This document shows, in pieces, positions 46,346 through 57,251 of a stretch of DNA of 64,000 nucleotides. A program made the translations under genes and the position numbers. The stretch comes from Paraspadella gotoi (Eukaryota; Chaetognatha), in NCBI GenBank assembly GCA_051294375.1, contig CM119268.1, positions 21,968,010 through 22,032,009 of the forward strand. The letters run 5' to 3'. The notes under the pieces are model-generated. The model was not told the DNA's origin and made no database searches. It was given only the letters and a program-made list of their open reading frames with translations. Position 1 is the first letter of the stretch, and each line of letters opens with the position of its first letter.

Positions 46346-47794
46346 ATGGAAAAACGACGTCCGAATTTTATGGTTTTGATTTTTACTACTATTTTCGTTT
46401 TCGTTCTTGCTTCAGGTGAAAATTTAATTATTACATTATAAAATAAAATTCGTTAAACTTTTTTTTAATAAGTTAAGCCAAACTACATTTAAGAAACAAG
46501 CAATTACTTTCTACATTGTACACAAACGATAATTTAAGGAAAATGACCATCTTACTTGTCTATTTTTAAATTGAATCAATTTTTCTAGCATCGAATCCAG
46601 AAGTTCGAATCCTCTGCCACATAAACCGCACCGTCACAGTCGACATCGCATCCAACGTATCCGGGTAGATCCTATGTAGCAGATGCAGCAGATGCAGCAG
46701 ATGCATACAGGAGATGCAGGCGGAATGATTGAATTTGTGCTTAGTTTGATGATTATATTATCTATATAATATAATATATATAATATGAATGGTTAATTGT
46801 GTAAAATTATTAAAAAAACCGAATCATTTCTCAATTTTTTTAGAATGAATAGTTAATAATAATTGATAATAATAATAATAATAATACTTAACTTTAACAT
46901 TACTTGATCGTTTAATTTTAATTATACAAACTTATTCAGATGGAATCACATGTACGTAAAGAGCGGATCGAACAAAGACGAATGTCGATCGGATTTAATC
47001 ACGAAAAGAATTTCTTTTAACATCGACAAGGAATGCAATTTAGAGGTTAGTGTGGCTTATGACTGTGGAAAGCTGGCAAGTGTGCGTGCGATCAGTGGTG
47101 GGTGTGGAAAGCCGTGGATGTGGTTGCCGGTAAGCTGTGGATGCGTCAGACCGCCTCGATTAAACTATGTACTCAATTTGGGATTGCGGGTTTTCCAGCT
47201 TAGCCGTTGTCATTTGTCTCCAGCCCATCTTGACTCCACAAGGCGCCATCTTTGAAATCCTCGTCATTATCGAACGCAGAGAATCGAACTTCGCCGTCGA
47301 CGAACTAAACTTTGCCAAGAATTGCGTCGACACTCGATACTCTGACCAGGACAGGAAAACCGCTCCGGCCTTGGGGTTAGCGGAGGGACGGACGGACGGA
47401 TAGAAAGGGACAGACGGACGTAGGGATAGGGAAGAAGAAAGTGGCGGAGATTGGCGAAAGGGACGGACAGACTGAGGGAGGAAACCCAGAGACATACTGA
47501 CACATGGTCTTTACAAAAGTCATTTTTACAAACAAACAAAAACAAACAAACAAAATGCCCAATACCTCGACCCACAATGACTTTTCCATCTTTGTCCACA
47601 CTCCCCACAGTGACGGCCAGTTCTTCATCGAGCCCCACAGTGACTCTGCCCTAGCGACGCAGACGACAACCGTTCTCATCGTCGTCGTCGCCATCGCTCT
47701 CGCAGTTCTCGTCCTCATTATCGTCGCTATTGTCTGCGTCACATGCGACTGCTTCGGGACTTGTTGCGGCAGGGGACAGTACAAGCGCAGGTGA
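46346..47794 (+). CDS. ZP-N-only membrane protein, paralog 2
   Basis: Exons: 46346-46415, 46589-46664, 46940-47045, 47224-47375, 47611-47794. All phases join, giving 195 aa. The signal peptide (FMVLIFTTIFVFVLAS) is followed by ZP-N cysteines at RILCHINRTVTV, KDECRSD, NIDKECNLE and AKNCVD, then DGQFFIEPHSDS, a span (TVLIVVVAIALAVLVLIIVA), a CDCFGTCCG turn and a KRR end. It is colinear with the gene at 42444: the first exons are both 70 nt, the exons at 43719 and 47224 both 152 nt. It has one extra intron. The stop falls at a point (AGGTGA) that is a splice donor in the paralog, so an extra 3' exon is possible. A minisatellite begins in its last codons. Confidence 0.82.
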
Positions 47795-48040
47795 AGGGTT
47801 GCGGCAGGGGACAGTATGGGAGTACATGAAGGGTTGCGGCAGGAGAGTAGACAAGCGTGAGGGAAGGTTGCGGCAGGGGAAAGTATGAGAGCAGGTGAAG
47901 GGTAGCGGCAGGGGGACAGTATGGGAGCCAGTGAAGGGTTGCGGCAGGGCAGGAGAGGAGACAAGCGTGAGGGTTGCTGCATAGGAGGAGACAAGCGTTA
48001 AGGAAGGTAGCGGATGGGGTCAGAACAAGCAGAGGAGACT
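47763..48040. repeat. Minisatellite seeded from the end of a coding exon
   Basis: GTTGCGGCAGGGGACAGTA, the codons near the end of the ZP-N gene at 46346-47794, is repeated six or more times downstream with a unit of roughly 30-45 bp. Each unit has a variant of TTGCGGCAGG, GACAGTATGGGAG or GACAAGCGTGAGGG. Confidence 0.8.
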
Positions 48041-49570
48041 TGCGGAAAGGGACAACGCAACCGAGGGTAGAAGTCTCAGAACGGGATGCCTAAAGTATGG
48101 ACTAATGTTTTTACAGTATTAATGTATTTGCATATTTCTAAAACTTAATTACGCTTTGCATTCGATTGACACTTTTCACCGTTTTAATTTTATTTTAATT
48201 TTAAGTTTTAACTTTTTTTTTAACAAATTTTTTGGTTCTATTTCATTTAATAATTTTCGATGCTAAGATTGAACATTTATTCATTCTCATCTCATCGTCG
48301 TTGTCGTCGTTGTCATTTTTTAATCACTAATTTTAATTTTAAATTTATCTTTATTTTCTTTTACAGTATTCATTAATAAATCCTAGGTTAGTCGACGAAT
48401 AATGTTCGATTTTGTTAACTTTTAGACTAACAGAAAAAACATTAAATATACCAATCATATTAAATATAACCAAGCCAAAAAGTCGATGACTTAAGGTGAA
48501 ATCAATCAATCGAGTCGAAGCTTAAATCAAAAATTTAGATTTATGTTTAACCTGAAATGAGTCTTACATTAATTTAGATATGTATATAATATAATGATTA
48601 TAATAATAATCATTATAATAAAAGCTAAATACCAGATATAATCGTAATTCGAGTGATCGATTTCGCCTTTTGTCGACAGGACAAAAAGAAACCGGAAGCC
48701 AAGAGATGCGTTGACGCGATATTGACGGAGACTCAGCGTAGCGGAGCGTAGCGCAGTCAAGTTCAGCGCATCGCACCACCGCCAAACACAGAAAAATAAA
48801 ATGGCGTGACGCCAAACGTCACAAACGGATTCCGTTGTGGCGTAGAAGAATGAATTGTAAATGATGATATGTGAATGATTACAACGAAGTTTCTTTTTAA
48901 CGATATAATTTTTGTATTTCTTTACAAACTCAAATTCAAATGCAACAAAGTAAAAAATTCAAAACTATATTGTCAAATAGTTTGATTAAAAATATCTAAA
49001 TCGTAAAGAATTATAAATCAATAAGAATATAAGATGGAAAAAAAGAAAAGAAAAAAATAACGATGACAAAAATATTTGAACAGAAAAAGAGAAAAAAGAG
49101 GCATGATGTTAAGTTGAAAAAAGTATAAATATTTTGTAATATATATTATATATTATTTCATTTCCGCTGAGATCCGATCCGATCCGATTGGCTTTTGGTG
49201 GCTTGATACTCCTCCGAAGATATTTAGTTTTTATCTTTTTTTTCATGGAATTTCGAGGGGTTTTTTTAAAAAAGGAATCCAAATAATGAGAACAGAAAAC
49301 AGACCAAAATGAATTATAACAGTAATATTAATTTATACTGGAGAAAAACTCAATATACAATTTGTTTATGTAAAACATTGAAGTGATGATAATGAAAATA
49401 TTGTAAAATTTATCATTACTATCATGCTTGTGGTTAGCGGTTTTAACATTGTTTAAGCTCGTCTTCATATACTTTAAAAACTTCATATACTTTTAAAAAA
49501 ATTGTACATCAAATGGTATATCAAATGTAAAAAAAAATTTCCGTTTATTCTAGTCCTCAACAAAAGAGCA
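48041..49570. other. AT-rich intergenic before the sulfotransferase
   Basis: No gene is recognised. A GC-richer patch at about 48660-48835 contains GCGTAGCGGAGCGTAGCGCA and TGGCGTGACG words and could be a promoter, but no transcript was found to go with it. Confidence 0.45.
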
Positions 49571-50953
49571 ATGGCAATTTTAAGAAAATTCCATCCCCGT
49601 AATTTTGGCTTGATTAAATTATTTAGACTTTTACTCTGCTTCGGCCTTTTCCGATACCTTTGGCTCAACTTATGGTGGATCAGGGAAAAGAATTTGGATT
49701 TACCGTCATCATCTCAACCGCCTCATGAAACCTCTACGCCGATCACGTTTCTATCTCTCCGCCAAAAATTAAATCAAACGGACATCCATCCTTACGTTCC
49801 CCCTGACCGTTTGGAGAAAGGCTATAAAAATCCGTGCTGGTTCGAAACTCACGAATTAGAAGATCCCTATCTGAATAACCCTTTCTATCACATCCCTTGG
49901 GAATTCAAAATGAAGAAAATGTTTGATAGACTTCGTGACAATTGGCGTCGGCGTTTCGAAGGCCGCGAAAGAGGAAATCACCATTTGCCGAGTCCAAGAC
50001 GATTTCGCTGCATGCCCTACTTTTATCTCTTGGGCATGGAGAAAAGCGGCTCGACCGATATGTATCAGATGATAACGACTCATCCAGAAGTGGACGAGGG
50101 ACCGGATAAAGAAACTCATTGGTTGTCATTCAGACGATTTGGATTTTTGCATCACATTCTTTTTTCGTCTTTTCGTCCCGCGACTTTTGCTCACTATCTT
50201 GATCTATACGACGAAGCGGCCCAGAATATCATCAAAGATCCAAAGAAAATAGTAGGCGATGGATCGCCAACTTACTTATTCGACAACGAAGGTTGGCTCA
50301 ACTACCTCAATTGGCGACTCACCAATGGAACCTTACCTCCGCTAATTTCCTCGCACTTGGCCCGACTCAATCCCAAAGCGAAGCTGATCATAATGTTGCG
50401 CGAACCCGTGGCCCGCATGTACTCCGCTTATAAATACTTTCCGTATCACATTCGAAAGATCAAAAAATCCGTGCCGCACTTTCACCGTTTCGTCTCGGCG
50501 GGGATCAAGCGATTCGAGAACTGCCTTCGATCTTGGTCTTTGGAGGCCTGCGTCCGAGCGCCCGAACTAAACTCTGCGGCAAGGGGAGAACAAATATCCG
50601 TGAGTCGAGTTCGACTAGGAATTTATCACGTGTTTATTCGTGATTGGCTGAATCAATTTCCGAGAAATCAAATACTCGTCATTCGATTGGAGGATTATGT
50701 GGCTAACAAAATGGCCGCGCTCGAAAGGGTTCGCCAATTTCTTAACCTGGAATCTCCCTTCAATAGAAAAGCGGTCGAGGATGCAAAGTTGGTTTATAAA
50801 TCTCGAACGCCGATTGGTCCAATGAGCAAAAAGACCGAGGACCTGCTGAGACGATTCTACGCTCCGCATAATGAGGCTTTGGCTAAATTGTTGAAAGACG
50901 ATAAGTTTTTGTGGAAAGATGTTTGGGAGAAAAAAATGTTAAAAAAGAATTAA
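49571..50953 (+). CDS. Golgi-type carbohydrate sulfotransferase (CHST15-like), intronless
   Basis: Single exon of 460 codons from ATG 49571 to TAA 50953. An upstream open stretch to 49502 lacks an ATG. A short basic N-terminus and a hydrophobic anchor (LIKLFRLLLCFGLF) fit a type II Golgi membrane protein. The PAPS 5'-phosphosulfate loop is LGMEKSGSTDMY (about residues 155-166) with the expected lysine. The 3'-phosphate motif is LIIMLREPVARMYSAY (about residues 272-287) with the expected arginine and serine. VGDGSPTYLF lies between them. These match the sulfotransferase-1 fold, closest to the CHST15/N-acetylgalactosamine 4-sulfate 6-O-sulfotransferase group as I recall it. The likely role is transfer of sulfate from PAPS to a glycosaminoglycan or similar glycan; the acceptor is not known. 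AATAAA lies at 51059. Confidence 0.9.
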   Translation: MAILRKFHPRNFGLIKLFRLLLCFGLFRYLWLNLWWIREKNLDLPSSSQPPHETSTPITFLSLRQKLNQTDIHPYVPPDRLEKGYKNPCWFETHELEDPYLNNPFYHIPWEFKMKKMFDRLRDNWRRRFEGRERGNHHLPSPRRFRCMPYFYLLGMEKSGSTDMYQMITTHPEVDEGPDKETHWLSFRRFGFLHHILFSSFRPATFAHYLDLYDEAAQNIIKDPKKIVGDGSPTYLFDNEGWLNYLNWRLTNGTLPPLISSHLARLNPKAKLIIMLREPVARMYSAYKYFPYHIRKIKKSVPHFHRFVSAGIKRFENCLRSWSLEACVRAPELNSAARGEQISVSRVRLGIYHVFIRDWLNQFPRNQILVIRLEDYVANKMAALERVRQFLNLESPFNRKAVEDAKLVYKSRTPIGPMSKKTEDLLRRFYAPHNEALAKLLKDDKFLWKDVWEKKMLKKN

Positions 50954-51720
50954 TATAATTAATACATTTATCTGAATTTACAATAGGATTGCTTAAGAAT
51001 TATTATTTTTTTTAGTATTTTTTTATAATGTATTATTTATTTAATATTTAACTCAGAAAATAAAAAGAACAAATTTGAGCAAACAATGCATGATCTACCC
51101 ACGATCATTAGCGGTTAGCAGCTGATCAAATAATTAATTAATCAATAAATTAATTAATTTATTAATATTAATTTTTTTTATTCGTGTAAAAATCGTTTTC
51201 CCCTTTGTCTCTCCCCTCATTCACAAAACAATCTCAATCATAAGATTAATTAATTAATTACAAATTAATTAATAATTTATTAATGAAGCTTAAATTTACA
51301 TTTAATATAAAAAGAAAAAAGCATAATCAAATAGTGAAATAGTTTTTTTTTCCTTTTAACTCATTTCCACTCGGACGATTCCGTTTCCTGCTCAATCACA
51401 CATTTCCCTATACACATACAAAATTTTAAGTCAATCGCCCCATACAATAATGAGTAATTGGCGTTCAAAGCGGACTAACGGACGGACGGACGGACGTACA
51501 TTTTTTTTTTTCATAATTTCCTATAATCCGATGTTCTGAAATGATATAAGTGTCTTACCGACAAGATAATGGGTGGCGACCGACAGACCGACAAAGTGAA
51601 GTTGAAACAAAGGAGGAGAGAAAAGGAAAAAAAATAAGGAAATGTTTTGAGTTATAAAGAAACTCAAGGGAAGATTGTTTTGCTTGTTGCGCGGTAGACG
51701 ACTCCCACCGGTTTACGGGC

Positions 51721-51785
<65 letters not shown>

Positions 51786-53436
51786 AGTGTGTTTTCAGAT
51801 CCAAACAAAGAAGTAATAGATCTGTTTTTCTCCGTTTAACAATTCTTTACGAATGAGATACAAGTATAATGTTTACTACTTATATTAGAATAACATACTC
51901 TTACGATATCTTTAAAAAGAGACTTCGTTGTACTTATTGAAAGATCATTATTTTTTTGTTCAACTAAAAGTTTTGTCAATTCTCGTTTCTTGCCAATGTT
52001 AACCAAGAATTTAACATACTTAGTCTCAATCAATTTTTGAACGTCTATTGTGATCGGATGTCTTTAAAGCGAATCAACATTACATACTGAATTACAAATT
52101 AAAAAAGTCTAACAAAATTACCGCGTTTTATTTATTCAATTAGAACCAGATTAGAACAGCTTTTGTTGATTAACATCTGTTTTATTGCATTCAGTGACTT
52201 CGTCAATCCTTGGATGCGGTATGACATTTTCTACAATAAACTAAATGCACACGCTTCAAAACTTAATAAATCTGACAAAATTGACACCAAATGCTTTTGT
52301 CAAGTCGGTGATTTTTTGATTCTGAAAGTAAAAGTAGAATCAAGACAATCACAAACCACGAGCACAGAACGATATTTTAGATTTATTGTGAAAATTAAAT
52401 CACTTCTCAAATTTTAATGTAATGTAATTTAATGTAACTCGACACAATCTTTTTTTAGATATACACGTTCTTCGGAATAACTAAATAGGTTCAAATCGTT
52501 AAAATATCTAATATAAATATTATTTGCTTTTGGTAACATTTTGAACCTATATTTTTTTTTCGTTGACCAATAATCTCTGACCATTTTTATCCTTTCGTGC
52601 CGTTCTTCTCTCGTGTCTCTGTCTCTCTCTCTCTCTCTCGTCTCTGACTGTTTCTCTTTTCTCTAATATCGCCTGCCCCATAACGTCTCTCTCTCCATCT
52701 CTCTCCCAACTGTTACCCTAACAGCGACGTATTTCCTCGACCCACGAGGTAAACAAACAAACCGAAACCAAAGTTAATTGTTCAACAACGTTTTCGTCAC
52801 CGTCGGCATGTCAAAACCAACTGGCATGTCAAAACCTGTCGGCATGTCAGAACCTTACGACATGTTGCGGGTGTTAATCGCTTGTTTGTGGCTCTCGCGA
52901 TAAAGCCTCACGCAGTTGCACGTAAGTTGTGCACGTCATTTGTGATAGTGCGTAAGTAAACAAAATAACGAGAAAAACAATGCCTACACAATTGCGAAAT
53001 TAAATTACAATTTTAAACGCGCAAATAAATTAGTCGACTGTTTCGTCTAGGAGATAACTGTTAAAATTATCCTCGGTACATTTGTTCTAGTAACGTGATT
53101 GTATGCGAAAATCTTTAGCGCTTGCAAATTCACGGCTTGAAAAAAAAATCTTTTAATTATGAATTGATAAATTAATAAACAAAAGAACAAAAAATATAAC
53201 CAAAAAAGCTAACTGTGACTCCTTTACGTAGCTGCTCTTAGGAAATAAAACGAAAGTTGCTTATTAGTACGAAGATAACGACAATCTCTTTAACATTCAC
53301 GAAATTACCTTTAAATCCCCACCCCCCAAATTTTCCCCCAAGCGTTCACAATCCCAATCCACTGGCCACGCCCACCCCGCCGTCGAAACCGACGAAGATA
53401 AAAAAATCAAATTCCATCAAAATCGTCGACGTCGAG
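50954..53436. other. Intergenic with repeats
   Basis: Contains an inverted family D element (51335-51600) and a (GA)n tract (51723-51781). An 84-codon open frame at 52163-52417 lacks an ATG start and any recognisable feature. CTGGCATGTC/TCGGCATGTC words repeat at 52807-52865. From 53257 an open frame runs without stop into the first exon of the next gene. Confidence 0.5.
51335..51600 (-). repeat. Dispersed repeat family D, inverted single-unit copy
   Basis: The reverse complement gives CGTCCGTCCGTCCGTCCG, then CCAATTACTCATTATTGTAT, GGGCGATTGACTTAAAATTT and GTCCGAGTGGAAATGAG, matching 12600-12900 in order. It has one body unit where the other copy has three. Confidence 0.75.
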
Positions 53437-54015
53437 ATGCAGGGCGCAGCGAGGGGCGGCGGAGCAGCGGCGGCCGCGGCCAACGATTACAACAACGCCG
53501 CCGGCTACTACAACAACAACAACAACAAGGGCTACAAGAAGAATTATAACGACTACTACGACGACTACGACGATTATTACGACGATCGCCGACCGTGGAG
53601 TTCGGAGTCTTACTACAGCGACGGAGATGATAGAGAATCGCCAGAGTGGACTTGTTTCGTTTGCTGTCTGCCAGCGAGAGTGTTGGAGGAAGAGAGAGAA
53701 GAGAGGGAGAGATGGAAGAGAGAGAGGGGTGAGATATTGGGGGGAGGGAGAGGGAGCAGGGGAGAGATAAAAGATGTAGGGAGCGGGCGAAACTGTATTC
53801 TGTATTGGTTACTGACTCAAACTGACTTGGTTGATAAAATGATAAAGTCTGGCAGTAAATAACTCAAAGAGAGCTAGTAATTTTGTTACTTCAATATTAT
53901 TTAACCTAACATTAGGCCAGATGTAGATAATGATTAGTAATTTCAATATTTAGTAAATAGTAAAATGAATTTACTCTTTTCCTTCTCCAACTTTTCCATT
54001 CCATTCTCTTCCTCC

Positions 54016-54051
<36 letters not shown>

Positions 54052-56970
54052 CCTCTCCCTCCTCTCTCTCTCCCAGCCGCCCGCCCCTTCGTCATCCAAG
54101 AGCGAGTTGTCGGCGAGCAACCCGACAAGTCGGCCCCGAGTCCCTTCGATCGGGATTCGCTCGTCGGCCGAAGCCCTTCCTTCGGCATCGCCGACTACGC
54201 GAGGAAGTCCGCTGGGAATTCGGGAGCAGCGGTTAGACCGGTGAGGAAAAGGTTTGGGGTTTGGGTTAGTGGTTAGGTTAGGTGAGGGATAAAGGTTAGC
54301 GATTAAGAATTAGGGTTAGTGATTAGGTTATGGATTAAGGTTAGGGTGTAAAGTTAAAGGATTAGAGTTAACAATTAGGCTAAGTGATTAAGGTTAGCGA
54401 TAAGGTTAGGGTTAAGAATTAGGTTTGAGTTAAGAGTTAAGAATTAGTGTTTCGGGATTAGGGTTAAAAGATAAATGATGAGGGATTAAGGATTAAGGTT
54501 CGTGATTTGGGTTTAGATTAAAGATTAAAAATTTAAAATTTTTCCCTCCACCCTCTCCTCCTTTCCTTTCTTCCCTCTCTCTCTCCCTCCTCCTCCCTCT
54601 CTCCTCCTTTCCTTTCCTCCCTCTCTCTCTCCCTCCTCCTCCCTCTCTCCTCCTTCCCTTTCCTTCCCCTCTCTCTCTCCCCTTCCCCTCTCTCTCTCCC
54701 TCCCCCTCTTTCCCCCCTCCCTCTCTCCTCCTCCTCCTCTCTCTCTCTCCTCCTCCTCTCTCCCTCCTCCTCGTCCTCCCCCTCGTCTCCTTCCCCCTCC
54801 CTTTCTCCTCCTTCCTTTTCTTCCCCTCTCTCTCTCCCTTCCCCTCTCTCTCTCCCTCCTCCTCCCTCTTTCCCCCCTCCCTCTCTCCTCCTCCTCTCTC
54901 TCTCTCCCTCCTCCTCTCTCACTCCCCCTCGTCCCTCCCCTCGTCTCCTCCCCTCCTCCCCATTCCCCCCATCCCATCCTCCATCTCCCCCTCCCCCCAA
55001 CCCTCCTTCAGATCGACGCCCCCATCGTCGCCGACGAGGTCCACCTCGACGCGAGCAAACGCTCGCTCCGCAAGCGAGAGACGAAAAAATACTCGCGGCA
55101 TCAGAGTCGCAGCTACAACGACTCGCGAGTCTTGGCCTCGAAGCAGCAGCGGCTGCGGCTACAACAGCAGCAAGATCAGAGAGCCGCGGCGGAGTCGGCC
55201 GAGAACAGCAGCCAAGACGTTTCGCCGCTGGAGAGCGAAGCGAGTCTGGAGAGCGAATTGGAGGAGGAAGAGGAAGAGGAAGGGTTGCCCGGGGTGGGGG
55301 AAGGTGAGGAGTGGGGAATTGTAGGGTCTTGGGGTTGGGGAGTGGGATCGGCCTCGTCAATAATTGTTAATAATATTATTATTAATTAAACTAACCCAAA
55401 AAACCCTCTCCTAAGGCCTTCACGACTCAGAGGGAGCCTCAACGCTGCGTAGCCTCGCTCTCAAGTCGTCCGTCCGCGAGAGGCTCATCTCTTTATCGCC
55501 CACGAGTGGAGTCAACAGGTTTCGCCTTTTGTTTGTCTCTTGAGTTTGCATCTTTTGTTTGTAAATTTTATGTGTATCTTTTGTTTTATTTTTATCTTTT
55601 TTAGTATCATTAGTTCGCAATTGGTAAGACCATTATAAAAGTCATTGAATAAGCTTTATTGCCCCTGACTAATCTTATTAAGGGCCTCTATAATTTTTTT
55701 TCAGTTTTTTTTTTTTTTTTTTAACTTTTTCTTTCTTTCTCGTCTGCGGAGTCAAAAGATTCTTCATTTTATCTTTTGTTCAGTTGATCTTTTCTTTCGT
55801 TTCGAAACGTGAGAGAATTTTTGGCGCAAAAGAACAAAACTTTCGTTTAATTCTTCGTCTTTTTCTTAGTCTTTTCTAATTCTTTATGTCGTTATCTTAC
55901 TTTCGTTTCTTTTGTCTTGTCTTTTTCTCTTCTCTTCTCTTCTCTTCTCTTCTCTTCTCTTCTCTTCTCTTCTCTTCTCTTCTCTTCTCTTCTCTTCTCT
56001 TCTCTTTTTTCCGTTTCTTACCTCAAAACCAAAAACCATTTTTTCTCTCCTCAATTATTTAAAGCGGTGTCCACTGTATTTTTAATCACTCGGCCCCAGA
56101 GCCAAACGGGAAGTGGCGAGTTTTTCTCAGAAATATGTTTCGCCCCAAAACGAAAGAATCATTTTCTTTGAGATTTGACTCTGAAGGAAGAAGTAGAAGA
56201 AGCAGACTGAGAGTGAGAGAGAGTGAGAGAGAGTCTTGATTGAGAGCTTGCAGGATCTTGTCAAGTTACTAAACTGTCTTTTAATAAGCATTTGGTTCTT
56301 TAAACGGGCATTATTGTCAGTTTAAAGTCAGGAGCAAGATAGCTATTTTATTGAAATAAGGGATAATTTTTATCAATTACGTACATTCATTAAAAAAAAT
56401 TATCCATTTTGACCATAATTGTCAATTTTAATCTTTTATAAATTTCCAAAATGCGATGCTCATTTGTTTCCTCATTATTTCTCGTTTCCCTTTTTTCCGC
56501 CGCCAGGATTCAAATCCGCAACAACAACTCGTCCGTCGTCATCGTTATGGGCGACGATCCCCTGGCACCGCCGCAGCCCAAATCCGCAGCGCCAATCGCG
56601 GCGCCAATTCCGGCCGAAGACGACGCCGCGGTGCCGGAGAGCGTCGCCATCGACATCCCCGCCGACGCCGCCGCCGCTGAGGCTGCCGACGCACCCGACG
56701 CGGCGGCGCAGCGTCGGCAGGAAGAGATCATCAACTACGACAATTTCGTCTCGACTTCTTGTCAAACTTCGCTCCTTAATTTCCCGCTTCACAATTCACT
56801 GACCTGTTGGGTGGACGAGGAGGGGAAGAAAGTTCACAGGGACGGATGTGAATCCAGACAGGTGTGGAAAGAGGGAGAGAAGGGAGAAAGGAAAGAGCAA
56901 TGATAAGTGAAGAGTAGTAATAGTAATAGTAATATAGAATAGTAATAATAATAATAATAATAATAATACA

Positions 56971-57040
<70 letters not shown>

Positions 57041-57204
57041 TAATATATAACAGGATTAGGCCCAAGGGGAATTTCTATAAAAAAAAATGATTGTTTATTT
57101 TTAGCAAAGATTAAATATTAATAATTAGCCATTTCTTTCTGTGTTCTTTATCTTCCTCCCTCTCTCTCTTCTTCCCTCTCTCCCCATCTCTTCTTTTCTC
57201 TCTC

Positions 57205-57251
<47 letters not shown>

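Noticed and set aside
47377-47994. 205-codon open frame on the minus strand
   Set aside because: Antisense to the last exon of a ZP-N gene and its minisatellite; low complexity.
52163-52417. 84-codon open frame preceded by a CAG acceptor-like site
   Set aside because: No ATG, no family features, no phase-compatible neighbours; AT-rich composition unlike the supported exons.
54525-55360. Arg/Glu/Gly-rich open frames on the minus strand
   Set aside because: Created by the CT-rich intron tract and the reverse of a real plus-strand exon; no domain-like sequence.
56796-57065. Leucine-rich open frame on the minus strand
   Set aside because: Artefact of the (TAA)n microsatellite read in reverse.
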